From NCBI GenBank assembly GCA_017472685.1, contig JAFUOO010000009.1, forward strand, positions 53,260 to 117,259: DNA of 64,000 bases, written 5' to 3'. The DNA is from Clostridia bacterium (GTDB taxonomy: Bacteria; Bacillota; Clostridia; UMGS1883). The position numbers and the translations under genes were made by a program. Positions 9,656-17,320 of this stretch are shown piece by piece; positions within the stretch are counted from its first letter, which is position 1; every line of letters starts with the position of its first letter. A model generated the notes under the pieces. It worked only from the letters and a program-made list of their open reading frames with translations, ran no database searches and was not told the origin of the DNA.

Positions 9656-11692
9656 ATGGATATAAACTATTATAAAAAATACGAGCCTATTGACGGCAAG
9701 TGGTATATAACTAAAGAATTAGGAAACGGTGCTTTTGGAACTGTGTTTGAAATTGAACGCCGTGATTTTACGAATGATAAATCGGCACTTAAAATAATAA
9801 CCATCCCCTCATCTCCTAATGAGGTTAGAAGCTATAGAGAGGAAAACTATGATCTTGACGAAAAAAGCATCTCCTCGTACTTCTATGGCTTTGTGGAAGA
9901 ATTTACAAAAGAATTTGCTCTTATGACAAAACTCAAAGGACAGAACAATGTCGTTCGTATTGAAGACTATGATGTCAAAGAGCATGAAGATGAGGTCGGT
10001 TGGGATATATTTATCCGTATGGAACTCCTCACTCCTATGAACAAGCATTTTGCAAAAAATGCACCAAAAACAAGAGATGTGATCAAACTTGGCATTGATA
10101 TATGCAAGGCATTGGAAGTATGCCAAAAATACTATATAGTGCATAGAGATATTAAACCGAGCAATATATTTGTATCACAGGATGGAGAATTCAAATTAGG
10201 AGATTTTGGCGTAGCTCGAACTTTGGAGAAAACCTCAAGTGGTTTATCGAAAAAAGGTACTTATACATATATGGCTCCGGAAGTTTATAAGGGCGAGGCT
10301 TATGGCTCAAATGTAGACATATATTCTTTGGGTATTGTGATGTACAAGCTCTTGAATAACAATATGGAGCCATACAAAAAAGGAAGAACTCATGAGGACG
10401 AAGAAAACGCCCTTATAGCACGCTTAAAGGGAGAAGTTATGCCCAAGCCGGCAAATGCTGATGGAAGGCTTGCGGAAATCATTTTGAAGGCCTGCGCGTT
10501 TGAATCTAAGGACAGGTATGAAAGCCCCCTGCAGATGCGAGAAGAATTAGAAAATATTCTTTATGCCGAAAATGAAGAAAAACTCATATTCCCCAAGGGT
10601 GACCAACTTGAATATGAGCCTTCTGAAGTTCCGGAAGAAACAGACCTGCCTACAAGCGGCATTTTTGATATAGAGCCCAAAGCAGTTCATGAAGACGAGA
10701 TAGGTGATGGCCCGACGCGAGGAATCTTTGATGAAATCCCAACTGGAATACCGGAAGACGATATTGGAGATGGTCCAACAAGAGGTGTTTTTGATGAGGT
10801 GACTCCGGAAAAGGAGGATATAGAATATAAACCAAAAGATGAAAAATCCAAGATTAGAACTATTGGAATTATTGCATTTATATCCATGACAATTCTTGCA
10901 ATGGCATGCTTCGCGTTGTTTGGTGGAAATAACATTAAGGACATAGAGAACATTCCGGAAGAAATAGTTCTAGCATTTGGTGAACAATTACAAATTGAGC
11001 CAGTTATTGTCCCAGAAAAAGTAGCGTGTGAAATAACATACACCATAGAAAACACAGAGATTGCGATGGTTGATGAAAATGGATTAGTTGTGGCAAAATC
11101 GCATGACTCAACAGGTGGGTTTACAAGATTATTTATTAGGGCAGGAAATGTAGAAAAAGAAGTAAGTGTAAGCGTTGCAGAACCTATAAATGCAAACACG
11201 CTTGAAGAAAAATATAAAGAAGCAAAAGAATATTTAGAAACTGTAAGTAGTAATACGACCATAAATCAAAATGATTTAGCTGTTGAAAAGTCGGAAATTC
11301 AGCAAACATTAGATTCACTTGAGAATTATGGTGTAAGCATTGAAGATATATCAGAACAAAAACTTGATGTTCTTGTGAAATTACATGATGAGAAATATGT
11401 TCAAAATCAGATAGATAATTTGAGTAAAGCATATGCAAAAGCGGATGAAATAACAGATTCTTTTACAAACTCATCTAACAATACAAATAATTATAACACC
11501 AAAAAAAACAGTGGCAGTAATACATCAACTGTTAAAACAACCAAACAAAAGACATGCAGTGTATGTGGAAGTACTGCTCACACAAGTCATCCTATATGTC
11601 CAGTATGTGGAAGTACAAGTCATACAAACCATCCGGTTGAATTACCTAAAGAAAATACTCAGGCACCCCCATCAATATCGTACTACGAATAA
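9656..11692 (+). CDS. Membrane Ser/Thr protein kinase with Ig-like segment and tandem zinc-binding repeats
   Basis: 678 aa. Kinase domain about 15-300 with LGNGAFGTVF, HRDIKPSNIF, GDFGVAR and APE, close to the upstream kinase. The juxtamembrane linker has three T-x-G-I/V-F-D motifs at T333, T354 and T375, exactly 21 residues apart. One membrane helix spans about 397-425. Outside it are a BIG2-like bacterial Ig segment, a long helical part, and a tail with two C-x-x-C-G-S-T-x-H-T-x-H-P units at about 634-662 that could each bind Zn. The outer part may sense envelope or secreted ligands. Confidence 0.9.
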   Translation: MDINYYKKYEPIDGKWYITKELGNGAFGTVFEIERRDFTNDKSALKIITIPSSPNEVRSYREENYDLDEKSISSYFYGFVEEFTKEFALMTKLKGQNNVVRIEDYDVKEHEDEVGWDIFIRMELLTPMNKHFAKNAPKTRDVIKLGIDICKALEVCQKYYIVHRDIKPSNIFVSQDGEFKLGDFGVARTLEKTSSGLSKKGTYTYMAPEVYKGEAYGSNVDIYSLGIVMYKLLNNNMEPYKKGRTHEDEENALIARLKGEVMPKPANADGRLAEIILKACAFESKDRYESPLQMREELENILYAENEEKLIFPKGDQLEYEPSEVPEETDLPTSGIFDIEPKAVHEDEIGDGPTRGIFDEIPTGIPEDDIGDGPTRGVFDEVTPEKEDIEYKPKDEKSKIRTIGIIAFISMTILAMACFALFGGNNIKDIENIPEEIVLAFGEQLQIEPVIVPEKVACEITYTIENTEIAMVDENGLVVAKSHDSTGGFTRLFIRAGNVEKEVSVSVAEPINANTLEEKYKEAKEYLETVSSNTTINQNDLAVEKSEIQQTLDSLENYGVSIEDISEQKLDVLVKLHDEKYVQNQIDNLSKAYAKADEITDSFTNSSNNTNNYNTKKNSGSNTSTVKTTKQKTCSVCGSTAHTSHPICPVCGSTSHTNHPVELPKENTQAPPSISYYE

Positions 11693-11704
11693 GGAGATAT
11701 AACT

Positions 11705-12694
11705 ATGAAAAAATTATTTTTTACAACTATTTTAATTATCGGAACTTTATTTTCTGCAATCAGTGCGAATGCTAATGAAAATATTACAGTATATGTGGAT
11801 GGACAGTACTTAGCCACTTCTGCCCCTATATTGATGACTGTAGCGGATAGAACAATAGTACCCATGCGAGACATATGTGAAGCATTAGGATACAGAGTTG
11901 AATGGGATGGGACAGATCAGAGCATCATAGTTTCTGGCGGACATAATGACAATATAAGATTGAGTATGCGTATCAATACTTACAGTATGAATAGACTTGT
12001 AAAAACAAATTCCCCACATCAAATTACCATTAATCTTGATGTTCCCCCTATGTTGATTAATGATAAAACATACTTGCCTATTCGTGCATTATCTGAGGCT
12101 CTTTTCTTCAACGTTGATTGGGACGGTGCTACATCAACGGTGTATATTAACCGTCCTGAATATAATATAGGAGCTACTTCTGCTGGTGTTTATAGTAAAT
12201 TAATGATGTGGGGTGAATACGATGCTCAAAAAGGATTTACACACGCAGGGTTAATGGATTTATACGGAAATGTTATTATTCCTTATGGACCGGCACCAAC
12301 TTATGAAGAAGTTTTTAATAGAACTGATTTGATGGATATAATCAAAGATATTGATTATTCTAAAATAGATATTGGCAAAGATGGCGGATGGAGTTCATGG
12401 GATTATAGGGTATCTGTATATGACCAACAAGGCAAATTAGTTTTACTTGCAAACTATGCATTGGATGGAACTGTTCATTATATTGATTATGAAGTTTCCA
12501 CAAAAAAAGGAACAGAAAACTATTGGTTAAGAGAAAATCATAATCCTAATACAGATTCGACAAAAGAGTCATTATATCTTGCTCAATATATTGATAACAA
12601 TGGCAATCGCATATCTTATAACGAAGATGGAACTATCAAAGGTGCTTATTCGAGAGCTTGGGAAAGAATTAGTGTAGATGAAGTGGATAGATAA
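11705..12694 (+). CDS. Exported copper-amine-oxidase-N stalk-domain protein
   Basis: 329 aa. A Sec signal peptide (MKKLFFTTILII..ANAN, cleavage near residue 24) is followed by a Cu_amine_oxidN1 stalk domain: VYVDGQ, TIVPMRDICEALGYRVEWD, and a second half with INDKTYLPIRALSEALFFNVDWD. Residues 165-329 are not recognised. It is last in the operon, 12 nt after the kinase, so probably an envelope partner of the kinase or secretion system. Confidence 0.8.
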   Translation: MKKLFFTTILIIGTLFSAISANANENITVYVDGQYLATSAPILMTVADRTIVPMRDICEALGYRVEWDGTDQSIIVSGGHNDNIRLSMRINTYSMNRLVKTNSPHQITINLDVPPMLINDKTYLPIRALSEALFFNVDWDGATSTVYINRPEYNIGATSAGVYSKLMMWGEYDAQKGFTHAGLMDLYGNVIIPYGPAPTYEEVFNRTDLMDIIKDIDYSKIDIGKDGGWSSWDYRVSVYDQQGKLVLLANYALDGTVHYIDYEVSTKKGTENYWLRENHNPNTDSTKESLYLAQYIDNNGNRISYNEDGTIKGAYSRAWERISVDEVDR

Positions 12695-12910
12695 CTCTTA
12701 AGAAGTTAAAATGAAGGTGATATTGAAGACATGCCTATTTTTGTGCATTCTGACTCAATTCCTAAAAACATGTAATTTTAAGTGTATCTATAGCTGAATC
12801 TTAACATACCGGAGGGAATGTCCGAATGTAACAAAATGCAGTGAGAAAAAATTGAGTGTGAAAATGTGCTTGAAAAACAAAAATTCAAAATATCGAGCTA
12901 TGTAGACTAC
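12695..12910. other. Gene-free stretch between the T7SS operon and cotJC
   Basis: No convincing gene on either strand. A 28-codon ORF on the plus strand (12711-12797) starts with a hydrophobic run but lacks a ribosome binding site. The region is AT-rich and ends in the shared terminator. Confidence 0.5.
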
Positions 12911-12939
12911 ACCGAGGGAAACCTCGGTGTTTGTTTTAT
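12911..12939 (+). terminator. Terminator between convergent T7SS and cotJ operons
   Basis: A perfect 7-bp stem ACCGAGG/CCTCGGT with a GAAA loop, followed on the plus strand by GTTTGTTTTA. The T-rich side favours termination of the T7SS operon; the hairpin may also slow transcription leaving cotJC on the minus strand. Confidence 0.7.
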
Positions 12940-13331
12940 CGGAAAGTTACGCCGCTCTGTTTAACGGGTTTCTGTAGGTCTGTTACTCGGCGGAGAGCTT
13001 CACCGAAGCGTTGGAAGTGGACTACTTCGCGTTCTCTGAGGAAGCGGATGGGGTCGATAACATCCGGGTCATCGGCTAAGGCTAAGATGTTGTCATAAGT
13101 GGAGCGTGCTTTCTGCTCTGCTGCTAAATTTTCCGTCAAATCTGTGATGGGGTCACCTTTTGACTGGATATATGCTGCTGTAAAGGGCATGCCCGCGGCA
13201 GATGCAGGGTAAATAGCGGTGGAATGGTCCACAAAGTAGGGGGCAAAGCCGCTTTCTTCAATTTCCTTTTCTGTCAGGCCGCGTGTTAACTGGTAAACAA
13301 TGGCGCCAATCATCTCAAGATGGGCAATTTC
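12936..13331 (-). CDS. cotJC: cotJC, C-terminal piece (interrupted by prophage)
   Basis: Encodes IAHLEM-IGAIVYQLTRG.. to the stop, i.e. the final two thirds of the CotJC spore-coat protein, a manganese-catalase-fold protein made in the mother cell. Visible family features are the E-x-x-H-type metal ligand region at the join (TDEIAHLEM), AYIQSKGDPITDL and FLREREVVHFQRFGEAL. It has no start of its own: the first in-frame ATG (13313) is internal and upstream codons run into the prophage stop TGA at 13338-13340. Joined to the piece at 51095-51287 the gene is in frame and about 195 aa. Confidence 0.93.
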   Translation of the reverse strand, partial: EIAHLEMIGAIVYQLTRGLTEKEIEESGFAPYFVDHSTAIYPASAAGMPFTAAYIQSKGDPITDLTENLAAEQKARSTYDNILALADDPDVIDPIRFLREREVVHFQRFGEALRRVTDLQKPVKQSGVTFR

Positions 13332-13354
13332 GTCTGTTCAACTATGTTGGAAGT
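13329..13354. other. attL, left attachment site
   Basis: Host cotJC sequence meets phage sequence here. TTCGTCTGT at 13329-13337 matches TTCTTCTGT at 51093-51101 in attR (8 of 9). The phage arm that follows ends in TATGTTGGAAGT (13343-13354), the inverted complement of ACTTCCAACATA in attR. The shared TC at 13330-13331 lies on the symmetry axis of the reconstructed attP, so crossover is probably at or beside it. Confidence 0.85.
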
Positions 13355-14961
13355 TGCGGGCATAAATTCAGCTCGACATCAAGCTCTATCGGAGGTGAGG
13401 CCCAATTGCCTCCCGTGTGTAACTTTTCGGTGCTTGTAGCTTTTGTAAGTCTGATTGCTTTACCGCGCTTATAGTCGATACGTTTAATGCAAGCCTTTAA
13501 GAGGTTGTTTTTTTGTGCTGCAGATGCTTCCGGGTCTTTCAGAAGGTTAAGAGCATCTTGAAAACGACAGATAATATTTTGGTAATCTATAGCTGTCGGG
13601 ATGGTAGTTTTTGCTTCGTGGAGGGCATCTAAAGTGCTTTGTTTTTCGAACAAGGTCTTTTCCTTCAACTTGTCAAAAATCTCTTTAGGCATGCCTTCTT
13701 CCGTGTATTTTTCCCACATTGCAATCTCTTTCTTTTCTAAATCGGCAAGCTTTTCCTCTAATCGCTTTATATGGTTCAGCTGCCGGGTTGTAGCGTCTTT
13801 ATCTTCAGTCTGCAGTCTTATTTCAAAATCAGCGATTGTGCTCTTAAGTATATCATACACCCGGTCAAGCATCTCGTTGTAGAGGCAGGACGTTACACCG
13901 CAGAAAGATTGATTATCACAGAGAAGTCTGGCAGGGGAGCGCTCTTTACCATTCTTCATATAGGTTCTGAGGCTCATTGCTCTGCCACACTGACAGAATA
14001 CAAGCCCGGCAAGAGGGTTTCGTACTTTAGCTTTGGGGGTGACCCTCGGAACGTGACGGCGTTGTACACGGTAAAAACGCTCTTCGCCAACAAGGGCAGG
14101 ATGCTTACCGTCATAAAGAATATAATCACCGAGGCTCTTTCTCGGGCGGGTTTTAATAACTTCGCCGTTTTCGATGGTAGTGATGGTTTCGCGCCTATTC
14201 CAAAACACTTTGCCGATATACGTGGGGTTGGCAATAATACTTTTGATTGCATTTTGTGTCCAGTAATCACCTTTGCGAGGTTTAATGCCTAAATCGTTAA
14301 GGCGGTGGGCTATATTTGTATCGCCAAGGTTTTCGATATCCGCAATCTCAAAGATGTACTGAAGAACGGGCGCCTCTTTCTCGTTGGGGGCAAGGGTGGG
14401 GCACTTTCTTTTGCCTTCCTGTACCCATACCTTATCGAAGCCGTAAGGCGGTACTGAGCCGATAAAATTACCCTGCTGAACAGATAGGATTTTACCTCGG
14501 TTCATTATCTTTTTCGTGTATTCAAGATATTCGTTGCCCCTCTTGAGCTCTCTTTCAAAAAAGTCCCGGTCATACTCATCCGTGATGTCGTAAGTTTTGT
14601 ACGGAGTAATTACTGCAGTGTTGGTGTACCGTAATAGCTTGATAAGCCTGCCAGCATCTTCAAGGTCACCACGGGAAAGACGCTGAACCTCTACACAGAG
14701 AATGGCTTTGACTTTTGGCGATTCTATAAGAGTGAGAAGCCTTTGCATTTCGGGCCTTGCTTCGATGGTTTCACCGGAAACAACCTCACGAAAACGATTT
14801 TGTTCTGGAATTGCTCCGGGCATATTTCGTTCACACCACTCGTTTAGTATGCTTTCATGTTTTTGTAGAACCTCTTCCACAGTAAGAAGGGGGTCATCAG
14901 AACGGCTCTTACGTAGATAGATTAAAACTTCTTCGGGAGCAAAAGTGGGTTGATACCACAT
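13342..14961 (-). CDS. Large serine recombinase (phage integrase)
   Basis: 539 aa from ATG 14961 (AGGAGTG upstream). N-terminal resolvase domain with the catalytic serine in LIYLRKSRSDD and the usual arginines in VQRLSRGDLEDAGRL. A recombinase domain (YGFDKVW.., DIENLGDTNIAHRLNDLGI) follows, then a zinc ribbon (CQCGRAM..LLCDNQSFCG..C) and a long coiled-coil region for synapsis control. The last codons lie inside the attL inverted-repeat arm. Such enzymes integrate unidirectionally and need a small directionality factor for excision; that factor is not identified here. Confidence 0.95.
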   Translation of the reverse strand: MWYQPTFAPEEVLIYLRKSRSDDPLLTVEEVLQKHESILNEWCERNMPGAIPEQNRFREVVSGETIEARPEMQRLLTLIESPKVKAILCVEVQRLSRGDLEDAGRLIKLLRYTNTAVITPYKTYDITDEYDRDFFERELKRGNEYLEYTKKIMNRGKILSVQQGNFIGSVPPYGFDKVWVQEGKRKCPTLAPNEKEAPVLQYIFEIADIENLGDTNIAHRLNDLGIKPRKGDYWTQNAIKSIIANPTYIGKVFWNRRETITTIENGEVIKTRPRKSLGDYILYDGKHPALVGEERFYRVQRRHVPRVTPKAKVRNPLAGLVFCQCGRAMSLRTYMKNGKERSPARLLCDNQSFCGVTSCLYNEMLDRVYDILKSTIADFEIRLQTEDKDATTRQLNHIKRLEEKLADLEKKEIAMWEKYTEEGMPKEIFDKLKEKTLFEKQSTLDALHEAKTTIPTAIDYQNIICRFQDALNLLKDPEASAAQKNNLLKACIKRIDYKRGKAIRLTKATSTEKLHTGGNWASPPIELDVELNLCPQLPT

Positions 14962-14990
14962 AAAAAATAGCACTCCTTTGCTTTTTTGTA

Positions 14991-15019
14991 TTGAAATAAA
15001 GGCAAAGATGTGCTATAAT
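14991..15019 (+). promoter_or_regulatory. Sigma-A promoter of the small-RNA candidate
   Basis: TTGAAA (14991-14996), 17-bp spacer, TATAAT (15014-15019). It points away from the recombinase and toward the 3' end of the ImmA-like gene. On the minus strand the same bases read CATATATTATA (15024-15014), which resembles sigma-E/sigma-K -10 elements and faces the recombinase. Confidence 0.7.
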
Positions 15020-15025
15020 ATATGC

Positions 15026-15112
15026 ACAAATTCACCTTGATAGTTTAGTCACTTTTCATGTTGGATTTGTATCGCTGACCGCTTGGAGTTGCCGCTCCGG
15101 GCGGTTTTTCGT
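15026..15112 (+). ncRNA. Candidate phage small RNA
   Basis: About 85 nt between the TTGAAA-17-TATAAT promoter and an intrinsic terminator: ACCGC (15078-15082) pairs with GCGGT (15101-15105), an inner GGAG/CTCC pair lies inside, and TTTTTCGTTTTT follows. The only ORF is a 6-codon ATG without ribosome binding site. Bases 15053-15077 are complementary to 17357-17381 (25 nt, two G-U) and 15059-15076 to 17321-17338 (18 nt, one G-U). This suggests an antisense regulator of the early operon. Transcription itself is inferred. Confidence 0.6.
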
Positions 15113-15114
15113 TT

Positions 15115-15774
15115 TTATGTGTTTTTATGTATAGAATTTTCAAACTGTTTTAGTACAGCTCTTTCTCTTGGGGATGTGCCGAAACAGGATTTATTGTATT
15201 TTTTAAACCATTCTTGTTCACGTTCGTACAACAACCGCATCCTTTCCGCTCTGATTTGAGCTGCGGTTTTTGACAATCCGCACAGTTTTGATATTTCGTC
15301 TGCAGAATGAATATCTAAAGCCCATAACACGCACGCAGGAGCTAAAAGTCTGCTTGCAAAGATATTTGCAGCATTTTCAGAAGGGTTTGGCTCTTTGGCT
15401 TCGCCTCGGTTCCAGATTGTTACCCCCTTCCGACAGCTGACGTTATCTGTCAACAGATGCCCCAGAACGATGTGACCGAGTTCGTGAGCTACAGTGAACC
15501 GTAAGCGCTCTTTAGGATTAACGGTATCATCATAAAAAATTATGTAGTGACCGTTTATGATGGTTGTAAAACCGTCATTGTTGTTGGTGTATTCGGTTAA
15601 ATCATATAAACGTATAATATCTGTTGCTTGCGTATAGCTTATGATTTTAACGCCCATGCGCTCGCACAAACCGAATACATCGACAGGCAGGGAAGATACA
15701 TTATTTTTTATTAAAATGTCCCACGCCTTGTCTCTTACTTTTTTGTAGTCGTTGTAGAATTCCGACTTGTTCAT
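15115..15774 (-). CDS. ImmA/IrrE-family metallopeptidase
   Basis: 219 aa, soluble. Zinc motif HELGHIVLGH at about residue 92 with the downstream ligand region ENAANIFASRLLAP, the pattern of ImmA, which cleaves phage or ICE repressors after DNA damage. A helical DNA-binding-like segment (SADEISKLCGLSKTAAQIRAERM) follows. Start ATG 15774 has GAGGTGAT upstream. It shares orientation with the ribbon-helix-helix gene 85 nt upstream, which is therefore the likely cleavage target; no helix-turn-helix ImmR partner is present. Confidence 0.9.
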   Translation of the reverse strand: MNKSEFYNDYKKVRDKAWDILIKNNVSSLPVDVFGLCERMGVKIISYTQATDIIRLYDLTEYTNNNDGFTTIINGHYIIFYDDTVNPKERLRFTVAHELGHIVLGHLLTDNVSCRKGVTIWNRGEAKEPNPSENAANIFASRLLAPACVLWALDIHSADEISKLCGLSKTAAQIRAERMRLLYEREQEWFKKYNKSCFGTSPRERAVLKQFENSIHKNT

Positions 15775-15859
15775 AGATAATCACCTCAAAGATAATTATC
15801 TATGTTTTATGCAACTATGTCATTGATAAATATTTTCCTATATATGAATATATTACCAC

Positions 15860-16300
15860 TTAAAAAGTATCAGGCTTTTTAGGTGTTGATACTCCCGGCA
15901 GCTCTTTATCAAGAGCTGCTTTTCTTTCTTCCGGAGAAGATGTAACCTTGACTGTGCCGGATTTGCCGTTTCTTGCGGCAACGGGGATTTCTTCGTATAA
16001 CTGTGCTTGTACATATTTTTCCGCTTTCAACATTTGTTTCATTTCGCCTCTTATTTCGGCTTTGTCGATTTCATCAAGATTCATATACATAGCGATTCCT
16101 TTATCCACAACAAAAGGATACTCTGTCGTTTTTGGTGATGAAACATCGGAATCGCTCAAAAGAGCTTGTAAACCGATTTCAAGAATTTCAACGATTGCTT
16201 TGGTTTGAGTTGACATTTTACGCTTATGCTGAAAATCGTTTATTTGTTCATACATTTCTTCTGAAACCGTTACGGAAAATCTTGGTCTGCTTGTTGCCAT
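15860..16300 (-). CDS. Ribbon-helix-helix repressor candidate (CI-like role)
   Basis: 146 aa behind AAAGGAGGT. Residues 5-45 (RPRFSVTVSEEMYEQINDF..STQTKAIVEILEIGL) match the Arc/MetJ ribbon-helix-helix pattern: one beta strand then two helices. The remaining 100 residues are an unrecognised, charged domain that could mediate oligomerisation or protease recognition. Transcribed leftward from a promoter whose spacer holds an operator copy, so probably autoregulated. Role as lysogenic repressor is inferred from position next to ImmA. Confidence 0.75.
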   Translation of the reverse strand: MATSRPRFSVTVSEEMYEQINDFQHKRKMSTQTKAIVEILEIGLQALLSDSDVSSPKTTEYPFVVDKGIAMYMNLDEIDKAEIRGEMKQMLKAEKYVQAQLYEEIPVAARNGKSGTVKVTSSPEERKAALDKELPGVSTPKKPDTF

Positions 16301-16325
16301 TATGTATAACCTCCTTTATAAAAAT

Positions 16326-16412
16326 AGATTACACCATTTCACCAGTGATGTCAAGAATTTTTCACCAGAATCACAAAAAAGGCTTGACTTTTCACCACTG
16401 GTGCATTATTAT
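16326..16412. promoter_or_regulatory. Divergent lysogeny-switch promoters PL and PR
   Basis: PL, minus strand: TTGACA (16354-16349), 17-bp spacer, TAATCT (16331-16326), driving the repressor and immA genes. PR, plus strand: TTGACT (16384-16389), 17-bp spacer, TATTAT (16407-16412), driving the 51-aa regulator and early genes. Each spacer contains an operator copy. Confidence 0.85.
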
Positions 16413-16438
16413 TTAATTAAAAGTTCACCAGTGGTGAA
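16338..16438. repeat. Four operator-like repeats, consensus TTCACCAGTGGTGAA
   Basis: Copies at 16338-16352, 16361-16375, 16391-16405 and 16424-16438. All begin TTCACCA. The fourth is a perfect interrupted palindrome (TTCACC-agt-GGTGAA) and the third nearly so; the others are stronger in the left half. Placement in both promoter spacers and at the PR start point is what a two-repressor switch needs. Confidence 0.85.
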
Positions 16439-16455
16439 GGAAGTGAGGTGAAAAA

Positions 16456-16611
16456 ATGAACGTAAAGAGAATGAGTATTACTTTGCCCGAAGAATTGGAA
16501 CGCAAAATCGTGGAATTGCGTAAAACAGAAAAGTTCTGTAGAGCCTCTTATGCGGAAATCATAAGAATGCTACTTGTGGCAGGTTTGGATGCGGTGCGTA
16601 CGGAGAATTAG
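16456..16611 (+). CDS. Short ribbon-helix-helix regulator (Cro-like role)
   Basis: 51 aa, start ATG 16456 with GAGGTGA upstream. MSITLPEELERKIVELRK..ASYAEIIRMLLVAGLDAV is a minimal Arc/CopG-type DNA-binding fold. First gene of the PR transcript and divergent from the longer ribbon-helix-helix gene, with the shared operators between them. It likely antagonises the repressor or shuts off early transcription. Confidence 0.8.
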   Translation: MNVKRMSITLPEELERKIVELRKTEKFCRASYAEIIRMLLVAGLDAVRTEN

Positions 16612-16644
16612 AAAACCCATACAAGTGTGAAAAGAGGTGAGAAA

Positions 16645-16983
16645 ATGCAGGTGTGTAAAAATGCACATATTTTAACCATCAATGAAAAGGGGTTATTCCT
16701 TGATGATATGAATATGCGCAGAGTAATTGACTATAAGCTCGTCCATGGGGATATGGGCCCCTCGTTAACAATAACGATGGACGTAATTGTTGGTGGAGAT
16801 ATCAAGTTCGAAGAAGCAGAAGCAGTGGATATAAACCTTGATGAAGCGGTGCGAAATGCGGTTATGAAAAGCGGTACGAATGATACAGGGCGCGGTAAAA
16901 AGCTTATGCAAATACCACTAATGTTACCAATTGTTTCTTTTATTATCGCGATAGCTGCATTGATTATGAAAATAATGCGATAA
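16645..16983 (+). CDS. Early protein with C-terminal membrane anchor
   Basis: 112 aa from ATG 16645 (AGAGGTGAG). The N-terminal 85 residues are soluble and beta-rich (VIDYKLVHGDMGPSLTITMDVIV); residues 90-109 form one membrane helix (IPLMLPIVSFIIAIAALIM). Not recognised. Its 3' end overlaps the end of the convergent membrane-protein gene by 20 nt. Confidence 0.65.
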   Translation: MQVCKNAHILTINEKGLFLDDMNMRRVIDYKLVHGDMGPSLTITMDVIVGGDIKFEEAEAVDINLDEAVRNAVMKSGTNDTGRGKKLMQIPLMLPIVSFIIAIAALIMKIMR

Positions 16984-17269
16984 AAGAAACGATGAGCGAT
17001 GCAACGGATATTGCGGTAGGAATCCAAAAGCGGATTAGTTTGTCCTTTTTAGCCTCGAAGTAAGTAATGCCGAGTGCTGACGGAGTTACGGCGAAACCCC
17101 CGTCAATGTAAGGCTGAACGACAATGAGTTGTTTTGCTTGCAGCACAGTGTATATGTTTTCGGGAATATCAAAGACTTCCGACTTAATCCATTTTGGTTT
17201 GATAAAACCGTGACCATTTTCGTAGTAGGTATTTAAAATCTTTTTTAAAGAACGTTCATATTTTTTCAT
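16964..17269 (-). CDS. Small membrane protein, reverse-oriented cargo candidate
   Basis: 101 aa with an excellent AAAGGAGGTGAT site before ATG 17269 and its own sigma-A promoter (TTGCTT, 17 bp, TATAAT at 17296-17291 on the minus strand). Residues 1-75 look like a winged-helix-type fold (IYTVLQAKQLIVVQPYIDGGFAVTPSALGITYFEAKK) and residues 80-101 are a membrane helix. Orientation against the early operon and a private promoter suggest expression in the lysogen, e.g. superinfection exclusion, but function is unknown. Confidence 0.7.
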   Translation of the reverse strand: MKKYERSLKKILNTYYENGHGFIKPKWIKSEVFDIPENIYTVLQAKQLIVVQPYIDGGFAVTPSALGITYFEAKKDKLIRFWIPTAISVASLIVSFIALFS

Positions 17270-17320
17270 TTATAATCACCTCCTTTGAGGAGATTATAGC
17301 AAATCCAACAACGAAAAGCA

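Noticed and set aside
12711..12797. 28-codon ORF with hydrophobic start after the T7SS operon
   Set aside because: No ribosome binding site and many Cys/Phe codons without pattern; probably chance in AT-rich DNA.
12936..13313. The 125-aa C-terminal cotJC frame as an independent manganese catalase gene
   Set aside because: The first ATG is internal to the CotJC domain and has no ribosome binding site; the matching N-terminal part lies at the other prophage end.
13771..14292. 173-codon plus-strand frame within the recombinase gene
   Set aside because: Shadow frame; the minus-strand serine recombinase explains the region completely.
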